From NCBI RefSeq assembly GCF_007829875.1, contig NZ_VIWV01000001.1, forward strand, positions 1,674,001 to 1,738,000: 64,000 nucleotides of DNA, given 5' to 3'. A model generated the notes under the pieces. That model did not search any database, was not told the origin of the DNA, and was given only the letters and a program-made list of their open reading frames with translations. Source of the DNA: Streptomyces capillispiralis (GTDB lineage Bacteria; Actinomycetota; Actinomycetes; Streptomycetales; Streptomycetaceae). A program made the translations under genes and the position numbers. This document shows positions 9,669-17,826 of this stretch, in pieces (within the stretch, counting starts at the first letter, position 1; every line of letters starts with the position of its first letter).

Positions 9669-10532
9669 ACCTGAATCGACGTGTCTGCGAGGATTGCTCG
9701 ATGCTTCTCCGCTGCTGGCCGGGGTGGTGGCCGACGGCCCGGCGCCGGACCCCAGGTGCGGTTCTGGGTGACCGCCCGGGTGCCCCCGCACCGGTTTTGC
9801 CCGCATCGGAATACCGGTTCCGGGCAGGGAAGGGCGGTTGTTCAACGTGACCGAATATGTGCGACTCATCCCGTTGACCTCACAGTCCGCGCAAGCCGAC
9901 CGGGGAATCCGCAAGGTCGCCGAGCGCGGACAGCCGACCGAAAACTTGCCCCACCGGTTCCGATGACGCGCCAGAAATCTTGACAGCTCAATGTAGCGCA
10001 GGGCAACAGGCCGGCACAGGGCGACCTCACAGCGGGCGGCCAATTTCCGGCGCCCGTAGACCGATAAGGGACTGTGGCACTTTCGGGCGGGCCGGTGTAT
10101 GGCACCCCTTTTGCGCACGGCGCGACTTCCGTGCCCCGGAGAGGCTTACCCTCCCCGACGTTTGCCGGTGCGCCACCGCCTGCTTTTCCGTGCGCCTCCA
10201 GGATGTGGACACAAACCCGGTGCGAGGTTTTCCCTGGGATTGAACGCGCAGGTCAGAGGGATGCTCCGGGGGCTCACCCCGGACCGGTGCGCGAGGGACA
10301 ACGGGAGATCACGGCACGCTTCACCGAATGCCGCTCCCTTGCGCCCCGTATGCGCCCCCGCCTCAATTATGCTTCACCTTGCGCCCCTTGATGCCATGAA
10401 ATTGCACGAGGTTTCCTCGGGTTGTACGGCGGTGGTCGAACGAGGGGATTCGGAGATACCCGGCGGGGATTCTGCATTGTGCCGGATGTCCGCCGTGGCC
10501 CGCTTTTCACGGCGGCTTCCCCTGAGAAGCCG
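9669..10532. other. Long non-coding gap upstream of the StrR-like gene
   Basis: About 860 bp with lower GC than its surroundings, no frame with coding bias and several AT-richer islands (near 9975-9995, 10050-10075 and 10365-10410). It must hold the promoter of the leftward StrR-like gene. A perfect 8-bp inverted repeat with a 10-nt loop (CCGCCGTG / CACGGCGG, 10490-10515) is present. Gaps of this size are unusual in this genome and suit a heavily controlled promoter or a small RNA, but I see no direct proof of either. Confidence 0.45.
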
Positions 10533-10565
10533 TACGCCCTGCGCGACCGTGATCGCGAGGGCGTA
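10533..10565 (-). terminator. Hairpin terminator of the MFS gene
   Basis: TACGCCCT-(G)-CGCGA, a 6-nt loop and TCGCG-AGGGCGTA form a 13-bp stem with a one-base bulge, about 80 nt beyond the stop of the leftward MFS gene. Confidence 0.5.
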
Positions 10566-10647
10566 GGTGGACCGGTCCGGGACCGGGGCACTCCCGGGGG
10601 GAGGAGGAGCGCCCGCTCCCGGCCGGCCGCCGGGGGCGGGGTGCGGT

Positions 10648-11898
10648 TCAGCGCACCCCGGGGGGCGTCCCGCGCCGTGCCGTCGTGGCCGTCCGGGACG
10701 GGGCGGCCGAGGGCTCCTCCGGTGCGGGGTGGGGCACGGCGGGCGCGGTGGGACGGCGCCGGTCGGCGGCCCAGACGGCGAGGGCGCAGGCGGCGAACGC
10801 GGCGCCGAGCAGGCTGGAGGCGGTCCAGCCGTAGGCGCTGTAGAGCGCGGTGGTGGCGGCGGCGCCGAGGGCGGAGCCCAGGGAGTAGAAGACCATGTAG
10901 CTGCCGATGACGCCGCTGGTGCGGTCGGGGTGGGCGGTGGTGAGCACGTGCTGGTTGCTCACGTGCACGGCCTGCACGGCGAAGTCGAGGACGATGACGC
11001 CGATCGCGAGCAGCCACAGGGAGTCGGGGAGCCGGCCGATGGCCGCCCAGGAGGCGATCAGCAGGGCGAGCGCGAGTCCGGTGACGGGGGTGGCGCGGCC
11101 CGCGTCCGCCCAGCGTCCGGCGCGGGCGGCACCGAGGGCGCCGAAGAGCCCGGCGATGCCGAAGAGGCCGATCTGACTCTCCGTCAGCCCCCAGGGGGCG
11201 TCCGCGAGGGGCAGGGAGAAACCGCTCCACAGGGTGCCGAAGGAGGCGAAGAGGAAGAAGGCGATCACACCGCGGGTGAGGAAGGCGCGCTCGGTGAAGA
11301 GGGAGCCCAGGGAGGCCAGCGCCTGTCCGTAGCCGACGGTGGCCCGCGGGCGCTCGTCGGCGGGGAGCGCGGTCATGACCAGGGCGGCGAGCGCCAGGGA
11401 GAGGGCGGCGAGGACGGCGTAGACACTGCGCCAGCCCCACAGTTCGGCGAGGGCGCCGGTGACGACACGGGCACCGAGGATGCCGACGACGACTCCGGAG
11501 GTGACGACGCCGATGGTGCGGCCCCGCTCGCCGGGGGGCGAGACGGAGGCGGCGTAGGCGACGGTGGTCTGGACGACCACGGCGAAGACGCCCGCCGCCG
11601 CGAGGCCCGCGAACGCCATCCAGGCGGCCGGCGCGGCGGCCGTCAGCAGCATGCCCGCCGCGGTGACCGCGAGATGGACGGCGATGAGGCGTCGGCGGTC
11701 GGCGATGTCACCCAGCGGGACCAGCAGCACCAGCCCGGCCAGATAGCCGAACTGGCCGGTCGCGACGATCCATCCGGTCAGCTCGGCGGAGACGCCGAGG
11801 TCCTGCCCCATGGGCTCCAGAACGGGCTGTGCGGCGTAGATGCTCGCCACAGCAACTCCGCAGACCACCGCGAGCAGCAGCCGCCGCCATGCGTCCAT
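10648..11898 (-). CDS. MFS efflux transporter (12 TM)
   Basis: A 416-residue integral membrane protein with twelve predicted helices. It starts MDAWRRLLLAVVCGVAVASIYA and has the family A-like loop (LVPLGDIADRRRL) between TM2 and TM3 and a PGERGRTIGVV loop. It resembles YnfM/AraJ-type proton-driven drug or sugar exporters. The ATG has GGATCGGG upstream; a TTG five codons earlier is in frame but lies nearer the operator. It is divergent from an HxlR regulator with only an 87-bp gap, so it is most likely the regulated efflux pump. It may also serve the neighbouring biosynthetic operon. Confidence 0.88.
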   Translation of the reverse strand: MDAWRRLLLAVVCGVAVASIYAAQPVLEPMGQDLGVSAELTGWIVATGQFGYLAGLVLLVPLGDIADRRRLIAVHLAVTAAGMLLTAAAPAAWMAFAGLAAAGVFAVVVQTTVAYAASVSPPGERGRTIGVVTSGVVVGILGARVVTGALAELWGWRSVYAVLAALSLALAALVMTALPADERPRATVGYGQALASLGSLFTERAFLTRGVIAFFLFASFGTLWSGFSLPLADAPWGLTESQIGLFGIAGLFGALGAARAGRWADAGRATPVTGLALALLIASWAAIGRLPDSLWLLAIGVIVLDFAVQAVHVSNQHVLTTAHPDRTSGVIGSYMVFYSLGSALGAAATTALYSAYGWTASSLLGAAFAACALAVWAADRRRPTAPAVPHPAPEEPSAAPSRTATTARRGTPPGVR

Positions 11899-11915
11899 CG
11901 AATCCCGATCCAATC

Positions 11916-11932
11916 AGTAGCAAATTGCAACT
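11916..11932. promoter_or_regulatory. 17-bp palindromic operator between MFS and HxlR genes
   Basis: AGTAGCAA-A-TTGCAACT: the 8-bp arms match at seven of eight positions around a central A. It sits 17 bp upstream of the MFS start and 53 bp upstream of the HxlR start, in an AT-rich stretch inside very GC-rich DNA. This is the expected place for autoregulatory HxlR binding. Confidence 0.6.
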
Positions 11933-11985
11933 GTTTTGAGAGTACGGCATGATGGTTTCAATTCGCAACCCATCGGGAGGTTGTC

Positions 11986-12450
11986 ATGTCGCCCAGCAGC
12001 ACTGAGCGCGGCCAGGGACCCGAGTGGACCGATCCGGACTGCCCCGTCGCGCGCACGGTCGATCTGGTCGCCGACCGGTGGAGCCTTCTCGTGGTGCGGG
12101 ACGCCATGGACGGGGCCCGGTCGTTCACCGAGTTCCAGCGGCGCACCGGCATCGCCCGGAACATCCTCACGGACCGGCTGCGCAAGCTGGTCGCCCACGG
12201 GATCCTCGCCCAGCGCACGGCGTCCACGGGCCGCCGGCAGGAGTACGTGCTGACCGAGGCCGGGGCGGACCTCTTCCCGGTGATCCTCACGCTGCGGCAG
12301 TGGGGCGAGCGGCACGCCTTCTCGCCCGGTGAACCGCACTCGGTCCTCGTCGACCGGCACGGGGTGCCCGTGCCGGAGGTGGTCCCGGCGGGCGCGGACG
12401 GGGCGCCGCTGGGCGTGGAGACCACCTCCGTGCGCAAGACCGGGCACTGA
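11986..12450 (+). CDS. HxlR-family winged-helix transcriptional regulator
   Basis: A 154-residue one-domain regulator. The N-terminal CPVARTVDLVADRWSLLVVRD carries the conserved family Cys and the DRW motif. The recognition region is FTEFQRRTGIARNILTDRL and the wing GRRQEYVLTEAG. HxlR proteins often sense electrophiles or redox change through the Cys and repress an adjacent gene, here the divergent MFS pump. CGGGAGGTTGTC precedes the ATG. The C-terminal 40 residues (VDRHGVPVPEVV and following) are an extension common in actinobacterial members. Confidence 0.9.
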   Translation: MSPSSTERGQGPEWTDPDCPVARTVDLVADRWSLLVVRDAMDGARSFTEFQRRTGIARNILTDRLRKLVAHGILAQRTASTGRRQEYVLTEAGADLFPVILTLRQWGERHAFSPGEPHSVLVDRHGVPVPEVVPAGADGAPLGVETTSVRKTGH

Positions 12451-12452
12451 GG

Positions 12453-12521
12453 CCCCGTACGACGAACGGCTGTGGCCGGCAGGGAGGTTCCCTGTCGGCC
12501 ACAGCCGTTCGTCGTACGGGG
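12453..12521. terminator. Very long bidirectional terminator hairpin
   Basis: Two 33-nt arms separated by the 3-nt loop GGT pair at 32 of 33 positions. The outer edge is CCCCGTACGACGAACGGCTG on the left and its complement on the right. It fills the 74-bp gap between the convergent HxlR gene and the end of the biosynthetic operon, so it can stop both transcripts. Confidence 0.85.
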
Positions 12522-12524
12522 TGG

Positions 12525-14198
12525 TCAGCGGGTGAGTTCGGTGCGCAGGAGGTCCAGGCCCATGGGGCCGAGGGCGAGGGCGCGGGCGTGGAAGGTCTTC
12601 AGGTCGAAGGCGGCGCCCTCCCGGCGGCGGGCCGCCTCCCTGATCTCCAGCCAGGCCCGCTCGCCGAGCTTGTAGGCCAGCGCCTGGCCGGGGCGTCCGA
12701 GATAGCGGTCGATCTCGAAGTCGATGAACGACTCGGGGCCGAGGCCCAGGTGGTCGAGGAGGAAGGCGCGGGCCAGGTCCGGGGTCCAGCGTTCGCCCTC
12801 GTGGAAACCGGTGCCCCGCGGGATGCGCAGGCGCAGGTGGAGACCGATGTCCAGGACGACCCGGGCGGCCCGCAGCTGCTGGCCCTCGGTGAGCATGCCC
12901 AGACGGTGGGCGGGGTCGGTGAAGTGGCCGAGTTCGTCCATGAGGCGTTCGGCGTACAGGCCCCAGCCCTCGCAGTGGCCGAGGTGCAGCTCGCTGGACA
13001 GCCGCTGGAAGCGGTTGAGGCCGGCGGTGTTGAGGGTGGTCAGACCGAGCTGGAGGTGGTGGCCGGGGACGCCCTCGTGGAACATGACGCTGGGCACCGC
13101 CCACACCGGCCGTGGCCGGTCCCGCGCGGGCAGCGGCCACCACACGGTGCCGGGGCGGGTCAGGTCCTCGCTGGGCGCGAGGTAGTGGGCCGGGCCCTCC
13201 CCCGTGGTCGTGCGGCAGTCGATGCGGCGCAGCGCCTCGGGCACGGTGAAGTGGGTGCCGTCGACGGTGGCGATGGCCGTGTCGGCGAGGTGCTGGACGT
13301 GGTCGCGGAAGGCGTCGGCCCCGGTGACCTGGTGGCGCGGGTCCCGGTCGAGTGCGGCGAGGACGGCCGGCACGGGTTCGCCGGGGGCGATCTCGGCGGC
13401 GGCGCGCACGGTCTCGCGGCGGACGCGGGCCAGTTCCTCCCAGCCCCAGGCGTAGGTGTCGGCGAGGTCCGGGCGCATGCCGAGGAACTCGCGGACACCG
13501 AGCCGGTAGCGGTCCTCGCCCGCCGCGTCCTCGGGGTTCGCGTCCGCCGCGAGATCGCCGGTGAGGTAGTCGGCGAAGCCGGCCAGGGCGCGGCGGCCCG
13601 CGCCGGCGGCCTCCTCCAGGGCGGGGCGCAGCGGTCCGGCGCCGTGGCCCGTGGGCAGCCGGGTGAGGTAGGCGGCGAGGTCGTGGCAGTCGCGGGCGTT
13701 GCGGGTGATCTGCCGCAGGGGTGCGGTACGGCCCCGGCGGCGGGCGTGCTCCAGGCCGTCGCGCAGGCCGGCGAGGCAGGCCGGGACCGCGCCGAGGCGG
13801 GCCAGGAGGGCGTCCCAGGGGGTGTGGTCGCCCTGGTCGAGGACGGACAGGGCCTGGCGGATGCGCTGGACGGGTCCGTCGAGGGTGTCGAGGAGGGTGT
13901 CGTAGGCGCCCGCCTCGGCGAGGGCGATCTCGGTGGCGAGGCGTTCGCCGAGGACGGCCGCGCCGATGCGGTCGGCCTCGTTCTCCGGGGGTGTGGCGGT
14001 GAGGGCGGCGAGGGTGCGGCGGGCCAGGGCGGTGCGGGCCTCGGCGCCTTCGGGGCCGTAGTCGGTGAGGCGGTGTTCCTCGCCCGCGATGCCCATGGCG
14101 CCCGCCAGGCAGGGGTCGAGGGCGGCGAGTTCGCCGACGTGGCGGTCGGCGAGGGCGGCGACCGCTCCGGCGCGGGTGTCGGGGGGTGTGGTGGTCAT
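12525..14198 (-). CDS. DUF885 family putative zinc peptidase
   Basis: A 557-residue soluble, mostly helical protein of the DUF885 family. The zinc-ligand motif is HEGVPGHH (His374-His381 with Glu375), followed by a downstream Glu/His helix region ELHLGHCEGWGLYAERLMDELG. No signal peptide is seen, so it should be cytoplasmic. It is the last gene of the leftward ATP-grasp operon, with its ATG overlapping the EamA stop by 4 nt. A peptidase translated together with peptide ligases could mature the product, remove a protecting residue or confer immunity; which of these is inference. Family members are little characterised. Confidence 0.8.
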   Translation of the reverse strand: MTTTPPDTRAGAVAALADRHVGELAALDPCLAGAMGIAGEEHRLTDYGPEGAEARTALARRTLAALTATPPENEADRIGAAVLGERLATEIALAEAGAYDTLLDTLDGPVQRIRQALSVLDQGDHTPWDALLARLGAVPACLAGLRDGLEHARRRGRTAPLRQITRNARDCHDLAAYLTRLPTGHGAGPLRPALEEAAGAGRRALAGFADYLTGDLAADANPEDAAGEDRYRLGVREFLGMRPDLADTYAWGWEELARVRRETVRAAAEIAPGEPVPAVLAALDRDPRHQVTGADAFRDHVQHLADTAIATVDGTHFTVPEALRRIDCRTTTGEGPAHYLAPSEDLTRPGTVWWPLPARDRPRPVWAVPSVMFHEGVPGHHLQLGLTTLNTAGLNRFQRLSSELHLGHCEGWGLYAERLMDELGHFTDPAHRLGMLTEGQQLRAARVVLDIGLHLRLRIPRGTGFHEGERWTPDLARAFLLDHLGLGPESFIDFEIDRYLGRPGQALAYKLGERAWLEIREAARRREGAAFDLKTFHARALALGPMGLDLLRTELTR

Positions 14199-15115
14199 CG
14201 GCGCGTCACCTGGGGGGTGATGGGCTCGGGCTCGGGAACGGGGCGGCTGCGGGCTTGGGCGAGGCGTTTGCCGTAGAGGCCGATGACCAGGCCGGTGACG
14301 ATGAGGGCGCCCGCGAGGAGTTTCAGCGGGGGCAGCGGCTCCCCGAAGATGATCATGGAGCCGAGCACGCCGAAGACGGGCACGAGGAGGGAGAGCGGGG
14401 CGACGGTGGAGACGGGGTACTCGCGCAGCAGCCAGTTCCAGATCGCGTAGCCCAGGACGGTGTTCGGGTAGGCCTGGAAGAGCAGGGAGGCGATGGCGGT
14501 CCAGCCGAGCTGGCCGGGCAGGGCGGTGAAGCCGCTGGTGCCGTTGACGCCGAGGTCGAGGGCGAACAGCGGCAGGGGGGAGAAGAGGCTCGACCAGACC
14601 AGGAAGGACAGGGTCTGGCGGGGTGCGGCCTTCTTCAGGACGACGTTGGCCACGCTCCAGGAGGCGGCGCCGAAGAGCACGAGGGCGACGCCCGCGGCGG
14701 TGACGGTGCCGTCGGTCACGAACATGACGGCGGCCAGGCCCGACAGGGCGATGGCGATGCCCGCCCACTGGAAGCCGGACAGCGGCTCGCGGAAGACGAC
14801 CGCGCCCAGCAGGATCGTCAGGAAGGCGCTGAACTGCAGCACCAGGGAGGCGATCCCGGAGGAGACGCCCGCCTCGATGCCGAGGTTGACCACGCCCCAC
14901 AGGCCGACGCCGAAGACCAGGCCGTACCCGACGGTGTAGCGCCAGGGGACCTCGGGGCGGGGCAGGAAGAACACGGCGGGCAGGGCGCACAGGGCGAAGC
15001 GGATGCCGGCGAGGATCAGCGGGTCGACGCTGTCCAGGCCGATCTTGATGACGGAGAAGTTCAGTCCCCAGATGGCGGTGACGGCGACCGCCAGCAGGAC
15101 GTGCTGCTTCTTCAC
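14195..15115 (-). CDS. EamA/DMT-family exporter (10 TM)
   Basis: A 306-residue protein with ten predicted helices in two EamA repeats. It begins KKQHVLLAVAVTAIWGLNFSVIKIG, and the second repeat starts around GVALVLFGAASWSVANVV. It resembles E. coli EamA/YdcZ-type metabolite and amino-acid exporters. It overlaps the upstream ATP-grasp gene by 4 nt and the downstream DUF885 gene by 4 nt, so it is translationally coupled to the ligases. Export of a small peptide or modified amino acid made by the operon is the natural reading. Confidence 0.88.
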   Translation of the reverse strand: MKKQHVLLAVAVTAIWGLNFSVIKIGLDSVDPLILAGIRFALCALPAVFFLPRPEVPWRYTVGYGLVFGVGLWGVVNLGIEAGVSSGIASLVLQFSAFLTILLGAVVFREPLSGFQWAGIAIALSGLAAVMFVTDGTVTAAGVALVLFGAASWSVANVVLKKAAPRQTLSFLVWSSLFSPLPLFALDLGVNGTSGFTALPGQLGWTAIASLLFQAYPNTVLGYAIWNWLLREYPVSTVAPLSLLVPVFGVLGSMIIFGEPLPPLKLLAGALIVTGLVIGLYGKRLAQARSRPVPEPEPITPQVTRR

Positions 15116-16383
15116 GCGCCCACCTGCCCGGCCTCGGCGGGGACCCGGCTGCTGCGCACGGTGACGGAGGCGAACAGTCCGGTCAGGTAGTCGTGGGTGT
15201 CCTCGGGGGTGTCGCCCGCGGCGATGCCGGCGAGGACGGTCTCACCCGCCTGGTAGGTGATGTGGCCGGGCAGGGGAGCGCCCGGCGGCAGCTGGTGCCA
15301 GGTGACGGTGCGGGCGTCGGTGCGGTGGGCGTCGGCGCCGGTGAGACCTTCGTAGCGGTGGTGGGCGAGGTGGTGGCCGGGAACCACGAACCAGCCGTAG
15401 AAGCGGCCGTCGCCCGCGGGTTCCGCGGGCAGGGCGACGGGTTCGCCGAGGAGGATGCGCAGCTCCTGGGAGGGCAGGTGGACCCCGGTGGCGTGTTCGG
15501 TGGCGGCGACGACGTCGGCACCGCCGACGCGGTTGCCGACCTCCAGGAAGACGGTCTCGCCGTCGTGGACGATCGCCTCCAGGTGGAAGCTGCCGTCCTC
15601 GATGCGTACGGCGGCCAGGACGCGGGACACCCAGTCGTGGACCTCGGGGGTGTGGCGGATCTGGAAGGAGCCCATCGGGCTGCCCTGGGCGTAGGCCAGG
15701 CAGGTGTTGACGTACTGGCTGGCCGTCAGCAGCAGGACCTTGCCGCCCTGCACGAGGCCGTCGTAGTGGCGGATGGGGCCGGTGAGGAACTCCTCGGCCT
15801 GGAAGTCGTCCAGGGCGGGGGCGGCCGGGTCGTCGAGGGCGGGGACTCCGGTGGTGCGGCCGGTCAGGGCCTGTGCGGCGGCGGCCGGGGTGTCGAGGAC
15901 GAGGACGCCTTCGCTGGAGGCGCCCCGGTGGGGCTTGAGGACGGTGCGGCCCTGCCAGGGGACGCGGCCGCCGGCGGCGTGGTCGAGGAAGTCGCGGGCG
16001 GGTAAGAAGCGCGGGACGCGTAACCCGGCGCGGGCGACGGCCTCCTTCATCAGGACCTTGTCGCGGGCCAGGGCGACCTGGGCGACGGGCGGTCCGGGCA
16101 CGCCGAGTTCCTCGCGCAGCCCGGCCGCGTCGAGCAGTTCGTACTCGGACATGGAGATGATCCGGTCGAAGCGGCGCGGGCCTTGGGCGGCGAGCCAGGC
16201 GCGGGCCTCGGTGAGGGTGTCACGCACCCCGGGACGCTCGACTTTCTCGCAGGTCAGGCCGGGTGGAAGGGTGTCGAGGGCCTGGCGGGTGCCGAGGTAG
16301 GTCACATGGTGCCGGGTGTGGTCGATCCCCCGGTCGTAGGCAATCTTGAAGTAGGGCACGCGGTGCAGGATAAGGATGTTCAC
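15112..16383 (-). CDS. ATP-grasp ligase C, with two TTA codons
   Basis: A 423-residue ATP-grasp protein. The N-terminal preATP domain is MNILILHRVPYFKIAYDRG. The ATP-lysine strand is TVLKPHRGASSEGV, the hinge FQAEEFLTGPIRHYDGLV, and the metal site FHLEAIVHDGETVFLEVGNRVGG, where the Glu-x-x-Asn pattern is seen. Such enzymes join a carboxylate to an amine through an acyl phosphate. Codons 121 and 127 are both TTA, making translation bldA-dependent. The start is GTG, 6 nt after the ligase B stop, and the stop overlaps the EamA start by 4 nt. The substrate is unknown. Confidence 0.88.
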   Translation of the reverse strand: MNILILHRVPYFKIAYDRGIDHTRHHVTYLGTRQALDTLPPGLTCEKVERPGVRDTLTEARAWLAAQGPRRFDRIISMSEYELLDAAGLREELGVPGPPVAQVALARDKVLMKEAVARAGLRVPRFLPARDFLDHAAGGRVPWQGRTVLKPHRGASSEGVLVLDTPAAAAQALTGRTTGVPALDDPAAPALDDFQAEEFLTGPIRHYDGLVQGGKVLLLTASQYVNTCLAYAQGSPMGSFQIRHTPEVHDWVSRVLAAVRIEDGSFHLEAIVHDGETVFLEVGNRVGGADVVAATEHATGVHLPSQELRILLGEPVALPAEPAGDGRFYGWFVVPGHHLAHHRYEGLTGADAHRTDARTVTWHQLPPGAPLPGHITYQAGETVLAGIAAGDTPEDTHDYLTGLFASVTVRSSRVPAEAGQVGA

Positions 16384-16389
16384 CGATTT

Positions 16390-17826
16390 TCACCGGGCCT
16401 TCCGGGCGGGAGCGGGAACGGCGAGCACCCGGTCCAGGGCGTGGGTCCAGGCCTCGCGCAGCGCGTGGACGACGGGGCGGATGCCGGTCCGGGGCGAGCG
16501 CAGGACGACGCAGCCCTGGGCGGCGAAGTCGGCGTTGTCGCGGGCGACGGCGTGCAGCTCGCGGCGGCCGGGTGCCAGCCAGGAGAACTCCGTGACGGTG
16601 AGTTCGCCCTCGCCGAGTCCGAGGTGTGCGGCGGTGGCGGCGACGGCGTCGGCGAAGGGGTCGGCGCCGGGGGGTACGTCGGCGGGGCTGAAGGACACGT
16701 CGTGGGAGACGCCCAGCATCACGGTGGCCGCCTCGCAGCCGGGGGTGAGCCGGTCGGGCAGGGCGGTGCCGCCGAAGGCGGTGTCGACCCACAGGTGGTG
16801 CAGGTCGATGCCGTAGACCCAGCGGGCCAGGGCCCAGATCCGCATGCCGGCGGGGCGGCGGTTGGGTTCCACGACGGCCGCCTCACGGCCGTCGTCGCTG
16901 AGCTTGATCTCGTTGTGGAAGGGGCCGTGGCACTGGCCGACCAGCAGGTTGGCCAGGCGTCCGGCGCGCTTCAGGGTGGCTTCCTCGTGGGGTGCGAGCG
17001 CGGCGGGAAGGACCTGGGCGATCTCCACGGGGTAGCGGCCGGTGGCGCTGACCTTCTCGGTGAGGAACTCCAGGTCCCCGAGACCGTCGAAGGAGAACTC
17101 GCGGGCGTGCGGGATGAGTTCCTCACAGATCACACCGCCGTCCAGATAGGGCAGCACCTCGGCGAACGCGGCGGTCAGGTCGTCGCCGGGGCGGACCGCG
17201 ACCACGCCCCGGTTGTTGCCCTCGGCGGACGGTTTGACGACGAATCCCGCCGGGTGCTCCGCGGCGAACCGCCGCAGCTGGTCCAGGGAGGCGATCCGGG
17301 TGAAGGCGGGCGTCATCACGCCCTGCGCGCGCAGCAGTTCGGAGGCGAGGGACTCGGCGAGGCGGTAGTGGTACTTGGAGAAGGCGCCCTCGGCGAGGTG
17401 CGGCGCGTCGACCGGCACCCCGAGGCGGTGCAGGAGGTCCGCGCCGCTGTGCACGGCGTTGTCGGAGAAGACGATGCCCGCCCGGATGCGGTCGCGGCGG
17501 GCGGTGAGCAGCTTCTCCCCCATCACCGCGAAGTCGGGCCGCAGCGGGTCCAGGTCGATCACCTCGTCGGCGACGGCCCGGTCCGTGTCCCCCGGCTCCG
17601 CCCGGATCAGCACGACACGCGCGCCGTGCCGCGCGCGGGCGCGCTCGGCCAGGTGCCTGACCTCGTCGATACGGCTCAGGTTGTAGTCGACGATCAGGAA
17701 GAGGGGGGCGGCGCCGGCGGGGGCGGCCCTGTCGTCCGGGGTGGGGCCGGGATTCTCGTACGGGGTGGCGTACGGCGTCGGCGTGAAGGTGTCGTACGAG
17801 GGGGGCGTGGGGGTGAGGTGACTCAT
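16390..17826 (-). CDS. ATP-grasp ligase B
   Basis: A 478-residue ATP-grasp protein with a Pro/Thr/Tyr-rich N-terminal tail of about 38 residues. A Rossmann-like preATP domain (FLIVDYNLSRIDEVRHLAERA) follows. The ATP-binding strand is GFVVKPSAEGNNRGVVAV, the hinge CEELIPHAREFSFDGLG, and the metal-site segment AAVVEPNRRPAGMRIWALA keeps the E-x-N pattern. It is only distantly similar to ligases A and C, so the three are not recent duplicates. Its ATG overlaps the stop of ligase A by 4 nt. Likely forms an amide or peptide bond; the substrate cannot be told from sequence. Confidence 0.88.
   Translation of the reverse strand: MSHLTPTPPSYDTFTPTPYATPYENPGPTPDDRAAPAGAAPLFLIVDYNLSRIDEVRHLAERARARHGARVVLIRAEPGDTDRAVADEVIDLDPLRPDFAVMGEKLLTARRDRIRAGIVFSDNAVHSGADLLHRLGVPVDAPHLAEGAFSKYHYRLAESLASELLRAQGVMTPAFTRIASLDQLRRFAAEHPAGFVVKPSAEGNNRGVVAVRPGDDLTAAFAEVLPYLDGGVICEELIPHAREFSFDGLGDLEFLTEKVSATGRYPVEIAQVLPAALAPHEEATLKRAGRLANLLVGQCHGPFHNEIKLSDDGREAAVVEPNRRPAGMRIWALARWVYGIDLHHLWVDTAFGGTALPDRLTPGCEAATVMLGVSHDVSFSPADVPPGADPFADAVAATAAHLGLGEGELTVTEFSWLAPGRRELHAVARDNADFAAQGCVVLRSPRTGIRPVVHALREAWTHALDRVLAVPAPARKAR

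Noticed and set aside
9670..9703. Weak inverted repeat just upstream of the StrR-like gene as an autoregulatory StrR site
   Set aside because: Only short ATCGA/TCGAT arms match and the spacer is wrong; well below the match at 21793-21821.
9669..10118. 150-residue N-terminal extension of the StrR-like gene
   Set aside because: The frame is open but low in coding bias, Cys/Arg-rich and without family character; StrR proteins start near the chosen ATG.
10367..11440. Long minus-strand frame over the MFS gene
   Set aside because: Arg/Pro/His-rich shadow of the MFS gene in another frame.
12588..14276. 562-codon plus-strand frame opposite the DUF885 gene
   Set aside because: Gly/Val/Glu-rich antisense frame produced by GC-rich codons; no domain.
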